A DNA stretch of 64,000 nt from G963677085 sp963677085. Its GTDB lineage: Bacteria > Planctomycetota > Planctomycetia > Pirellulales > Thermoguttaceae. Location: the NCBI GenBank assembly GCA_963677085.2, contig CAXXFH010000004.1:1-64000 (forward strand), given 5' to 3'. A program made the position numbers and the translations under genes. Below are positions 56,376 through 64,000 of the stretch, one piece after another. Each line of letters opens with the position of its first letter. Within the stretch, counting starts at the first letter, position 1. The notes under the pieces were generated by a model. It did not search any database and was not told where the DNA came from. It was given only the letters and a program-made list of their open reading frames with translations.

Positions 56376-59300
56376 ATGATTCGAACGATATTCCTAGCCG
56401 CGTCTGTATTTTTCGCTTCCGTTGACACCGGGGCAGCCGTAGGCAGCAGTCCAACAGTGCTGCTCGACTGGCGGTTCGCGGTCGATGCCGACGGAAATCC
56501 GGTGCGACACGGCCAGCAAATCGGTCCTGGGCAAGCCGGTGTCCATCGCGACATTCGTCTTCACGATCATTCCGGAAACCAACTCCTTGGAACGGCAGTG
56601 CACTGTCCGCACTATGCTACGTACGATCCCAAGGAAGTCGCCCAACCAGGCGCCGACGGCTTTGCCGTGCGAACGGGCCCCTGGTCGACTGGCCAGGGGA
56701 ACCTTGCCAGCTTGGACGACATGACGCACTTCAACACCGACTTCAGTGTGTGGGCGCGAGTCAAACTCCTGGGCAAAGGCGAGGAAGGCGATGACGTGAT
56801 TTTGGGAAGACCCCGCCGATGGTCCCTCGAACGTAAGGCAAAAACGCACCGGCTTGTGGTCCACTTCGGCGGAAGGCTCTCGGATATCATTCCGCTCGAT
56901 CGCCCGGTGATCGAGGATGGCAAGTGGTACGACGTAGGGTTTTCTTTTCGGGGAACGGGCGACGATCGCGAATCAGATACCGTCTGCGTCTATCTCAACG
57001 GGAAATTAATCGACGTTATCGAGGGCGTTGCGCAGTTCGATACCCAGGATTTTTTCCATGTCGGTGCTTCTGGAATGAACCGTCTTGCTGCCGACGCGCT
57101 TTTCGATCGTGTGGTTTTCTGGAAAGGAGTTGCCGACGAACGTGTCTTTGCCGCGCTTTCCGGCCTTCCTGAACAGGATATTATCAACGCAGACGATACG
57201 AGATTCGCCGCCTTCGGAGCATTGCGTAGGAACCTGGCCAATGTACTGGCCGGATACTACTTCCAGCCGCAACCCACGCCGTTGTTCCAATTGGTTGAAA
57301 AGACGCTTTCGCCCGAGGCAAGAACCTACCTGGCACGGCTTAATGAGTTCGACGTCCGCGGCAGCCAACTCGAAGAGCGTCTCGCGGCCGGAACTTCGAT
57401 CGAGAAAGAAGTCGTTCAAGCGTTCTGCACGGAAATGGATAGTTTCTGGAAGCAGCAGGTCAACCGGCTTGGGCCAATCGCCTTCTTCACGCGTCATCCA
57501 TTATCTCGGCCGAACGCCGCCAACTGCTATATCTGGCAGAGCGTGCCGGAGGATTGGGGCTGTGCGATCAAAATCCTCGATCCTGGCCACCCGGACGAAA
57601 CACCAAAGACGATCTTTCAAGATCCTGACGGTTCGATTTTTGACATGAATCTGTCCTTCGACGGCACGACACTATTTTTCTCCTTTCGAAAAAAGGAAGA
57701 GCCATATTGGCAAATCTACGAGATCGGGATTGATGGGCAAGGGCTTAGGAAGATTAGCCGATGCCCACAGTACCACGACACCAGTGCCAACGAGTTGCCC
57801 AACGGCGATCTCGTTTTTATTTCGACACGGCGAGAAGGTTTTACCGTGTGCCAGCCTGGCCCGACGTCGAATGTTCACTTGATGAATCGGGACGGCACGA
57901 ATGTCCGTTGCGTCAGCCAAAATACGCTGGCCGACTTTTCTCCCCATCTCCTGCCAGACGGCAGGGTCCTTTTCACTCGCTGGGAATACGTCGACCGAGA
58001 CTTGACCTATCGGCAGAGCCTCTGGACACAGAACCCGGATGGACGGCAGTACCAACTCTTCTTCGGCAATACCATCCGGGAAGTAGCCACGTTCTGGCAA
58101 ACCCGGCCTGTACCTGGACAGGGCAACCTTCTGGTGGCAACGTTTGCGCCCCACCACGGTTGGCCCCACGGTGCCATCGGCCTGATCGATAATCGACTCG
58201 GTGTGGAAGCAACACGGGACGTCGGCTATACCTGGTTGACTCGGCAATACACACATATCGCCGACAGGTCCTACCGCTGGTCGTATCGCGATCCGACGCC
58301 AGTCAATGACTATCAGTTCCTTGTCACGTATGGTGGCGGAAGTTCCAACAATGCACCCGGCAAATTCGTTCTGTATTTGTTGGACTTGTGTGGCAATCGA
58401 CTGTTCGTCCATGAAGATCCTGAAATGGGTTGTTACAATCCCTTGCTCGTGCAACCGCGCGAGATCCCACCGACGCTAACGACTACACAACAGGAGTTGG
58501 CATCGCGTGAAGAAGACTTGGCGTGGGGTACGGCCTTTGTGGCAGACGTCTACCGGGGGTTGTCCGGAATTGAACGAGGACGTGTGAAATACATCCAGAT
58601 TATGGAACAACTTCCCAAATTGTCCGATTTGAAACAACGGGCCTATGACCAATTTCCGTTGATGAGCTATGGAACGTACTATGCGAAAAAGTGCTGGGGG
58701 CGAGTGCCGGTCGAGGCTGACGGATCCGCCCATTTCCAGGTACCGGCCCTCCGAGAGGTCTATTTTCAAGTGCTCGACAGCGAGGGTCGGGAACTACAGC
58801 GGATGACCTCAGCCGTGCAGATAATGCCCGGCGAGAGACGCGGTTGCATCGGTTGCCATGAGCCGAGAAATACGGCTCCGCCCACCGTGTCAGAAAACGT
58901 GCCGTTAGCTTTGTATCGCGCACCAGATCGTCCAAAGCTACCACATTGGGGAAACGACGGCGTTGTCGATTTTGCGAAAGTCGTTCAACCAGTGCTCGAT
59001 AAGTATTGTGTCGAATGTCACAGCGGAGTAAATCCTGACGGCGGTTACGATTTCTCAGGTGATAAGACTCGTTTTTTCAACATGGCTTACGACAACCTTC
59101 TTGGCCGCAGTCAATCGTATCGCCAGCACGACATGCGTACCGGCGAGATGCTGCCAGAAGAACGAGCAAAGCAACGCCCGTTGATCCATTTCTATTGGCT
59201 GTTGCGTACACCAACGGCAGTGAACCAGCCGCTACTCACGGGTTCACACGCTAGCCGTCTGCTGGACTACATCGATACGGACCATTGCGGCCAAAAGATT

Positions 59301-59759
59301 CCATTGGAGAACCGGCAGACGATCTACACATGGATCGACGCCAACGTACCTTACTACAGTTCCTATGCCCCTAGTCGTCCTCAATCGCCAGGCGGGCGGG
59401 ACCTCTGTACCGACCCTGTAACGGGTAAGGAATCGGACTGGTTTGCTCAACAGTTTCTGACGGTCTATCAAAACCGTTGTGCATCCTGTCACGGCAGTTT
59501 CCCGCTCCCTAACGATCATCAGCACATCTGGACAGGTCGCTTTGCCTGGCTCAACTTTTCGCACCCTGAATGGAGTCTGGCACTGACAGCCCATCTTGCC
59601 AAGGAGGCCGGTGGGCGTGGGTTGAAGATCGAGAACGGCGACGGAGGCCAAACACTTTTTCTCGACAAGCAAGACCCCGATTGGGTGAACATGTTCGAAG
59701 CCATCCAGGAAGGCCACCGTCAGATGCTGGCCCATCCCCGGAAAGACATGCCTGAATGA
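56376..59759 (+). CDS. LamG/HzsA-like multihaem protein (hydrazine synthase alpha family)
   Basis: The protein has 1127 residues. Signal peptide (IRTIFLAASVFFASVDTGAAVG); LamG domain at about 70-260 (MTHFNTDFSVWARVKLL, GKWYDVGFSFRGTGDDRESDTVCVYLNGKLI). The hydrazine-synthase-alpha-like middle domain covers about 380-690, a propeller with NLSFDGTTLFFSFRKKEEPYWQIYEI, ANELPNGDLVFISTRREGF and LLPDGRVLFTRWEYVDRD. C-type haem motifs are CIGCH (824-828), CVECH (878-882) and CASCH (1035-1039). HzsA proper is an anammox enzyme. Relatives occur in many non-anammox planctomycetes, where the function is unknown, so hydrazine synthesis is not implied. It is probably a periplasmic redox or sugar-oxidising component. 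It overlaps the next gene by 4 bp. Confidence 0.85.
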   Translation: MIRTIFLAASVFFASVDTGAAVGSSPTVLLDWRFAVDADGNPVRHGQQIGPGQAGVHRDIRLHDHSGNQLLGTAVHCPHYATYDPKEVAQPGADGFAVRTGPWSTGQGNLASLDDMTHFNTDFSVWARVKLLGKGEEGDDVILGRPRRWSLERKAKTHRLVVHFGGRLSDIIPLDRPVIEDGKWYDVGFSFRGTGDDRESDTVCVYLNGKLIDVIEGVAQFDTQDFFHVGASGMNRLAADALFDRVVFWKGVADERVFAALSGLPEQDIINADDTRFAAFGALRRNLANVLAGYYFQPQPTPLFQLVEKTLSPEARTYLARLNEFDVRGSQLEERLAAGTSIEKEVVQAFCTEMDSFWKQQVNRLGPIAFFTRHPLSRPNAANCYIWQSVPEDWGCAIKILDPGHPDETPKTIFQDPDGSIFDMNLSFDGTTLFFSFRKKEEPYWQIYEIGIDGQGLRKISRCPQYHDTSANELPNGDLVFISTRREGFTVCQPGPTSNVHLMNRDGTNVRCVSQNTLADFSPHLLPDGRVLFTRWEYVDRDLTYRQSLWTQNPDGRQYQLFFGNTIREVATFWQTRPVPGQGNLLVATFAPHHGWPHGAIGLIDNRLGVEATRDVGYTWLTRQYTHIADRSYRWSYRDPTPVNDYQFLVTYGGGSSNNAPGKFVLYLLDLCGNRLFVHEDPEMGCYNPLLVQPREIPPTLTTTQQELASREEDLAWGTAFVADVYRGLSGIERGRVKYIQIMEQLPKLSDLKQRAYDQFPLMSYGTYYAKKCWGRVPVEADGSAHFQVPALREVYFQVLDSEGRELQRMTSAVQIMPGERRGCIGCHEPRNTAPPTVSENVPLALYRAPDRPKLPHWGNDGVVDFAKVVQPVLDKYCVECHSGVNPDGGYDFSGDKTRFFNMAYDNLLGRSQSYRQHDMRTGEMLPEERAKQRPLIHFYWLLRTPTAVNQPLLTGSHASRLLDYIDTDHCGQKIPLENRQTIYTWIDANVPYYSSYAPSRPQSPGGRDLCTDPVTGKESDWFAQQFLTVYQNRCASCHGSFPLPNDHQHIWTGRFAWLNFSHPEWSLALTAHLAKEAGGRGLKIENGDGGQTLFLDKQDPDWVNMFEAIQEGHRQMLAHPRKDMPE

Positions 59760-60919
59760 TGCAACGCCAACATCCACCCCGAAGGACCCCAAACGTGAGT
59801 TGCCGAAGTCGCGCTTTTCGGAAATGGTGCCACTCGTTCGCACTGTTCACCATCGTCGCAGTTTTTGCCCAAGGACGCACGACTTGTGGCCAGCAGGTGC
59901 CCCATCCCCTGCGAACGCCACGATTGCTGACCAGATTGCCGGAGATCTGTCCCACGCCGGACGGCATGGCCCTGGACGGGCGGGGGAATATCATTCTGGC
60001 CTGCCCCAACTTCGCCGATCAGAGTCATCCGGCCGTGCTGATGAAGATTGACCGGGAGAGTCGGGTACGGTTGCTGTGTTGCGTACCTGTCCATCCGGAA
60101 ACAGGAGTCGCCTGCCCAATGGGTGTTGCCGCTGGCCCAGACGGACAGTTGTATGTTGCCGACAACCAAGGTTGGGTGAAACCTAATAACAAGGGTCGCG
60201 TATTGCGGTTGCGGGTTGAGAAGGGCCAAGTGATCGAGACAATTGTGATCGCTCATGGGATGTGCCATCCGAATGGCGTTCGTATCCACGGCAATCATCT
60301 CTATGTCACCCAAAGCATCTTGGTGAAACACGACAACGAACCTTTGGTTAGTGGCGTTTATCGATTCAGGCTGGACGATCGAGATGTAAGGGTCAACAAT
60401 AACTTGGCGGATTTCAATCTTCTGGCAACATTCCGGACGGACAACCCTGACTGCCCGTACGGCGCAGACGGCCTCGTCTTCGACAGCCATGGCAACCTTT
60501 TTATTGGCAACTTCGGCGATGCCACGTTGCACAGAATCACTTTCGACGACAAGGGCCAAGTGGTCTCGAATACGGTTTTCGCCCGCGACGAGTGCATGAA
60601 AAGCATCGACGGCATATGCGTCGATAATCGCGACAACATCTACGTCGCCGACTTCTCCAACAACGCGATCTGTGTTGTCTCACCGCAAGGTACGGTCCGC
60701 CTGCTCGCCAAGAGCCCCGACTGCGACGGTTCCAACGGCGGGTTCGATCAACCCGGAGAACCGCTGGTTCGTGGCCAGGAATTGATCGTCTCCAATTTCG
60801 ACATGGTGACTGGCCCCAACATAGTCAACTCACAGCGCGATGAGCTGAGCACGTTGTCGTTCCTCACATTGACACCCCTTGATCTTGCACAAGAGACAAT
60901 GAAAGGACGCCATGAATAA
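59756..60919 (+). CDS. SMP-30/NHL-like beta-propeller protein, exported
   Basis: The protein has 387 residues. A long N-terminus with a signal (HSFALFTIVAVFAQGRTTCGQ) is followed by propeller blades: TPDGMALDGRGNIILACPN, GVAAGPDGQLYVADNQG, HPNGVRIHGNHLYVTQS, GADGLVFDSHGNLFIGNFGDATLHRITFDD and IDGICVDNRDNIYVADFSNNAICVVSP. The pattern fits SMP-30/gluconolactonase-like or NHL proteins. A lactonase role on an oxidised sugar is possible but not shown by catalytic residues. It is coupled to the HzsA-like gene (ATGA) and overlaps the epimerase gene by 8 bp. Confidence 0.75.
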   Translation: MMQRQHPPRRTPNVSCRSRAFRKWCHSFALFTIVAVFAQGRTTCGQQVPHPLRTPRLLTRLPEICPTPDGMALDGRGNIILACPNFADQSHPAVLMKIDRESRVRLLCCVPVHPETGVACPMGVAAGPDGQLYVADNQGWVKPNNKGRVLRLRVEKGQVIETIVIAHGMCHPNGVRIHGNHLYVTQSILVKHDNEPLVSGVYRFRLDDRDVRVNNNLADFNLLATFRTDNPDCPYGADGLVFDSHGNLFIGNFGDATLHRITFDDKGQVVSNTVFARDECMKSIDGICVDNRDNIYVADFSNNAICVVSPQGTVRLLAKSPDCDGSNGGFDQPGEPLVRGQELIVSNFDMVTGPNIVNSQRDELSTLSFLTLTPLDLAQETMKGRHE

Positions 60920-61775
60920 GATCGGCATCTTTTACGCCTACTGGGTCCATAACTGGGATGTCGATTGCCTTCCATTCATTGAAAAGGCCGCCCATCTTGG
61001 TTTCGACATTCTGGAACTCAATTCGGGCGTCCTCGTCGACATGAACGATTCCGAAAAGGACAGACTCAAGGGGGCGACGGAAAAGGCCGGAATCGAACTC
61101 ACGTTCTGTACGGGCTTGACACCACAACAAGACATCGCCGCCGAGGACGTCTTAACACGGCGCAACGGGATCGCATTGCTGAAGAAAACGGCCGAAACGA
61201 TGAAGTACATGGGAGTGAAGCAACTCAGCGGCATCGTTTTTGGTTGTTGGCCGACCTCGCTACCGCCGGATGCACCCGACAAACGCCCGTATTTCGAGCG
61301 TAGTGTGGAAAGCATGAAGGAGGCAATCAAGACGGCCGAAGACTGCGACGTGTTTTTCAATGTGGAGGCAGTTAATCGGTTTGAGCACTACATGCTGAAT
61401 ACCTGCGACGAGGCGCTCGATTACGTCGAGCAGGTAGGGAGCGACCACTGTAAAATCCTGCTCGACACGTTCCATATGAACATTGAGGAGGACAGCCTCC
61501 ACGACGCCATCACCAAAGCGGACGGCAAACTGGGCCACTTCCATGTGGGCGAAACAAACCGAAGAGCTCCGGGACGCGGTCGCATTCCTTGGGACGAGGT
61601 CACCTCCACACTGAAGGCTATAGCCTACCAAGGCTCGGTGGTAATGGAACCTTTTTTGATGCCGGGCGGCGAAATCGGCAAAGCCGTTTCTGTTCATCGA
61701 GATCTCCGCGCAGGATTGGATCTCGACATGGAAGCAAAAAGGGCGCTAGAATTCATGCGACAAAAGCTTGCGTGA
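60912..61775 (+). CDS. Sugar phosphate isomerase/epimerase, D-tagatose/D-psicose 3-epimerase-like
   Basis: The 287-residue TIM barrel of the AP-endonuclease-2/xylose-isomerase-like fold has the metal ligands of ketose 3-epimerases: E in FFNVEAVNRFEHYMLN, D in ILLDTFHMNIEED, H in KLGHFHVGETNRRAPG and E in SVVMEPFLM. The size fits the family. It would interconvert ketoses released from the glycan. The 8-bp overlap with the propeller gene ties it to the same transcript. Confidence 0.88.
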   Translation: MNKIGIFYAYWVHNWDVDCLPFIEKAAHLGFDILELNSGVLVDMNDSEKDRLKGATEKAGIELTFCTGLTPQQDIAAEDVLTRRNGIALLKKTAETMKYMGVKQLSGIVFGCWPTSLPPDAPDKRPYFERSVESMKEAIKTAEDCDVFFNVEAVNRFEHYMLNTCDEALDYVEQVGSDHCKILLDTFHMNIEEDSLHDAITKADGKLGHFHVGETNRRAPGRGRIPWDEVTSTLKAIAYQGSVVMEPFLMPGGEIGKAVSVHRDLRAGLDLDMEAKRALEFMRQKLA

Positions 61776-62028
61776 CGCGTGGGAGAATACCGGTCTGCTG
61801 CCTGTGAGATGGATACGTCGCTTCGCTTTCTTAACGCCGTCACCAAGCACCAACGCCATTTCCAGGCTTCCGGAGCGGCAGTTGGCGATTCCTGGGAAAT
61901 GGACCAGCATTCTGCCAAGACGAGGCGTTAATTGACGTTATTACTTCTCTGGACGTTGTGCGCGATCGTTCGACTTCTGGGCGAACACGCACGCTGGATG
62001 AGACATCTTTTGATGGTGAGGAGAAGCC

Positions 62029-62979
62029 ATGTCGGACTTGTCGTTGTTTGATCTTTCGGGCAAGAAGGCTCTGGTTACTGGTGGGGCGGTGGGGATTGGA
62101 CGTGGGTATGCGCTCGCCCTGGCGCAGGCCGGTGCCGATGTGGCGGTCGTTGACCTGGACGACAAGACGGGTCCCAAGACGGCTGCCGAGATCGAGGCCT
62201 TGGGACGTGACTCGCTGTTTGTCCGGTGCGATGTGACCAGCCAGCAGCAAGTTCAGGATATGGTTGCCCAGGTGGTCGAGCGGTTTGGCCGCTTGGACAT
62301 CGGCGTGAACAACGCGGGCATCGGCATCCTGGGTGCCGATGAAGACTTCTCCCAGCAGGCGTGGGACAAGGTGATCGCCGTCAATTTGACCGGCACCTAT
62401 TTGTGTGCCCAGGCCGAGTGCCGGCAGATGCTTCGTCAGCAGCCGGTCGAGGGAAAGATCATCAATACGGCCTCGATGTCGGCCACGATCTGCAACTGTA
62501 ATGCGTCGTACAACGCCTCGAAGGCCGGCGTTGTGCAAATGACCCGGATGTTGGCGGCCGAATGGGGGCAGTACAATATCAACGTCAACTGCATCAGCCC
62601 CAGCTACATTCTCAGCCCGATGCACGCCTCGACGCCGGTGGAAGTGCGGCAGCGGATTCGCGAGTTGACCCCGCTGGGCTACGTTCAACGGCCCGAGGAT
62701 CTCTACGGTGCTGTGGTGTTCCTGGCCTCGGCCGCTTCGGACTTCGTGACTGGCCACGACCTGGTGGTCGACGGCGGCCACACACTCAACGCCTGGCTAA
62801 CGCCCTTGGGCCGCAGCGTTCCGCCCCGCGTGAGTCCTGAGCAGGAGGTTCGGCAATTGAAGCACGACCTCGACGCGATGGGGCTGACATACGACCAAGA
62901 CGGCATCAACGCCGAACTGCACCCCGAAATCGCCGAGGCTTTCAAGGCGGCGTTTGGATTGGAGAAGGAGAAACCATGA
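62029..62979 (+). CDS. Short-chain dehydrogenase/reductase with a C-terminal extension
   Basis: The protein has 316 residues, preceded by GAGGAGAAG. Classical SDR motifs: TGGAVGIGRG (cofactor loop), DVAVVDLDD (acid after strand 2, favouring NAD), NNAG, INTAS with Ser, and YNASK (YxxxK). The last 45 residues (after LVVDGGHTLNAWL) extend beyond the usual SDR end. It probably oxidises a sugar or sugar alcohol. The ATGA overlap couples it to the deoC gene. The 253 bp between the epimerase and this gene hold nothing else I can identify. Confidence 0.93.
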   Translation: MSDLSLFDLSGKKALVTGGAVGIGRGYALALAQAGADVAVVDLDDKTGPKTAAEIEALGRDSLFVRCDVTSQQQVQDMVAQVVERFGRLDIGVNNAGIGILGADEDFSQQAWDKVIAVNLTGTYLCAQAECRQMLRQQPVEGKIINTASMSATICNCNASYNASKAGVVQMTRMLAAEWGQYNINVNCISPSYILSPMHASTPVEVRQRIRELTPLGYVQRPEDLYGAVVFLASAASDFVTGHDLVVDGGHTLNAWLTPLGRSVPPRVSPEQEVRQLKHDLDAMGLTYDQDGINAELHPEIAEAFKAAFGLEKEKP

Positions 62980-63674
62980 AGCTCAACGTATCGCAGATTG
63001 CCCGAATGATGGATCTCAGCGCCGTGCGGACGGAAGTCGACGCGGCTGAGTTGAAGAAACTGGCTGAGACGGCCAAAAAGTACAACTGCATTTGTGCCTT
63101 CGCCATGCCTTGTGCGGTGAGCGAACTCCGCGACCTGCTGGCTGATGCGCCCGAGGTTGGCGTTGGCGGTGTCGTGGGTTTTCCCTCCGGCGCCCACGCG
63201 ACGGCGACCAAGGTGGCCGAAGCCCGGCAGGTGCTCGCCGACGGGGCAGTCGAGGTCGATATGGTGATCAACGTCGGCTGGCTCCGCTCGGGCCGTTACG
63301 ACCAAGTGCGGGAGGATATCCGCCAAGTGGTCGCTGCGGTTGGGCAAACGCCGCTGAAAGTGATCTTGGAGTGCCACTTCTTGACCGACGATCAGATCCG
63401 CCGCGGGGCCGAGCTTTGCGTCGAGGCCGGGGCGGCGTTCGTCAAGACGGGCACCGGCTGGGCCCCGTCGGGCGCGACGCTGCACAACATCGCGCTGATC
63501 AAATCAGTCGTCGGCGATACCGCCCAAGTCAAAGCGGCCGGCGGCGTTCGCGACCTGGAAACGCTGGTTGAGATGGTCCGCCGCGGAGCCACGCGCTTCG
63601 GCAACGGCATCGCCTCCGGCACCGCCATCCTCGAACAATGTGCCGCATTGCCCGGCGGCGAGATCGAGTTCTGA
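62976..63674 (+). CDS. deoC: Deoxyribose-phosphate aldolase family protein
   Basis: The 232-residue protein has the DeoC fold: EVDMVINVG (Asp), FVKTGTGWAPSGATLHNI (Schiff-base Lys in VKTGTG) and VKAAGGVRDLETL (second Lys). A strong ribosome binding site (GGAGAAGGAG) lies inside the SDR 3' end. The neighbouring SDR and FGGY kinase suggest it cleaves a phosphorylated sugar acid or deoxysugar rather than only deoxyribose-5-phosphate. Confidence 0.92.
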   Translation: MKLNVSQIARMMDLSAVRTEVDAAELKKLAETAKKYNCICAFAMPCAVSELRDLLADAPEVGVGGVVGFPSGAHATATKVAEARQVLADGAVEVDMVINVGWLRSGRYDQVREDIRQVVAAVGQTPLKVILECHFLTDDQIRRGAELCVEAGAAFVKTGTGWAPSGATLHNIALIKSVVGDTAQVKAAGGVRDLETLVEMVRRGATRFGNGIASGTAILEQCAALPGGEIEF

Positions 63675-63685
63675 GAACTCAGCGT

Positions 63686-63710
63686 CCCTCTCCCGCCGAG
63701 CGGGAGAGGG
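63686..63710. repeat. REP-like palindrome 1
   Basis: CCCTCTCCCG (63686-63695) pairs with CGGGAGAGGG (63701-63710) around a CCGAG loop. A second short palindrome (GGCGGCACAGCCGCC) follows at once. It lies 12 bp after the deoC stop and may also act as terminator. Confidence 0.7.
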
Positions 63711-63830
63711 TGGCGGCACAGCCGCCGGGTGAGGGCGGTTTGCAGCGGCGAACGCGTTGCGTTCAGGGCAGTCCACGCTCCGCGCTGCTTCGGCAAGGCA
63801 GTTGATAATGCAAAAACCCCTCACCCCCGG

Positions 63831-63855
63831 CCCCTCTCCCCGGAGGGGAGAGGGG
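63831..63855. repeat. REP-like palindrome 2
   Basis: CCCCTCTCCCC (63831-63841) pairs with GGGGAGAGGGG (63845-63855) around GGA. The preceding CCCCTCACCCCCGG is the inverted counterpart of CCGGGTGAGGG next to palindrome 1, so the two form a head-to-head pair like bacterial BIMEs. Confidence 0.7.
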
Positions 63856-63896
63856 AGGATGTATTGGAAACACGTTTCAAGTGAGTGACACTTCTC

Positions 63897-64000
63897 ATGC
63901 CTCCAACAATCCTCGCCCACGATCTTGGCACGGGCGGCAATAAGGCGTCGCTCTACGATGTCGAAGGCCGCTGCCTCGATGCGGTCTTCGTACCCTACGA
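63897..64000 (+). CDS. FGGY-family carbohydrate kinase, N-terminus only (cut by the window edge)
   Basis: The 34 visible codons read PTILAHDLGTGGNKASLYDVEG, the FGGY kinase phosphate-1 motif (usually DxGTxxxKxxLxD). The substrate cannot be told from this part. It follows deoC after the REP pair and probably phosphorylates the sugar that the aldolase pathway degrades. Confidence 0.85.
   Translation, partial: MPPTILAHDLGTGGNKASLYDVEGRCLDAVFVPY

Noticed and set aside
56376..59759. Evidence for anammox metabolism
   Set aside because: The HzsA-like domain alone is not enough: no HzsB/C or hydrazine dehydrogenase is visible, and the neighbours are sugar genes.
1..64000. CRISPR array
   Set aside because: No series of short direct repeats with regular spacers was seen, and no cas gene is present.

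Overview
The window looks like a chromosomal segment of a planctomycete, most like the Pirellulales. The evidence is family content rather than a marker gene: LEPR-XLL-type N-termini on large surface proteins (FEPLESREMLS, LERRELLS), DUF1559 pseudopilin-like proteins, PEP-CTERM sorting tails, an ECF sigma/FecR pair, a hydrazine-synthase-alpha-like multihaem protein, and many secreted carbohydrate-active proteins. Base composition is moderately GC-rich throughout.

Layout. (1) 1-3.2 kb: a decayed LEPR-XLL/PD40-repeat surface protein gene (minus strand) split by an IS630 element. (2) 3.6-6.7 kb: small housekeeping or unknown genes (TrmO-like, a membrane-anchored acyl-carrier-like protein, TfoX N-domain, DUF2293). 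(3) 6.7-12.1 kb: a mobile-element graveyard with a tRNA-Arg 3' half, a composite repeat (copy R1), two DDE transposases, a shortened group II intron and a truncated tyrosine recombinase. (4) 12.2-18.8 kb: one 2197-residue surface protein with a GH64-like region and tandem Ig/IPT domains. (5) 18.8-25 kb: repeat copies R2 and R4 flanking two coupled secreted proteins. (6) 25-41.7 kb: a polysaccharide-utilisation-like island with an AraC regulator, a LamG PEP-CTERM gene broken by a TGA, ECF sigma/FecR, a discoidin PEP-CTERM protein, DUF1559, two GH106-type glycoside hydrolases, a Gfo/Idh/MocA oxidoreductase and two HEAT-repeat proteins. (7) 41.7-53 kb: repeat copy R3, pilT plus a TPR protein, nested IS66 elements, a large secreted protein, and fused fragments of IS66, IS256 and a primase. 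(8) 53-64 kb: a second island with a XylR-type regulator, LamG PEP-CTERM, DUF1559, an HzsA-like multihaem LamG protein, a beta-propeller protein, a TIM-barrel epimerase, an SDR, a DeoC-type aldolase and the start of an FGGY kinase.

The two islands (25-41 kb and 53-64 kb) share one plan: a regulator with an AraC-type DNA-binding domain faces away from a LamG PEP-CTERM gene, followed by DUF1559 and large secreted enzymes. I infer that they capture and degrade deoxy-sugar-rich glycans, with rhamnose suggested by GH106. The isomerase, dehydrogenase, kinase and aldolase would process the released sugar.

The most distinctive signal is a dispersed composite repeat, R. Two near-complete copies of about 750 bp (R2, R3) carry the 3' end of an IS481-like transposase, a tRNA anticodon-arm fragment and a hairpin with a compensatory base change, and they share the same internal deletion. 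Comparing the copies fixes the ends of the group II intron inserted in R1 to the nucleotide. Functions are assigned from recognised motifs only; no database search was run.
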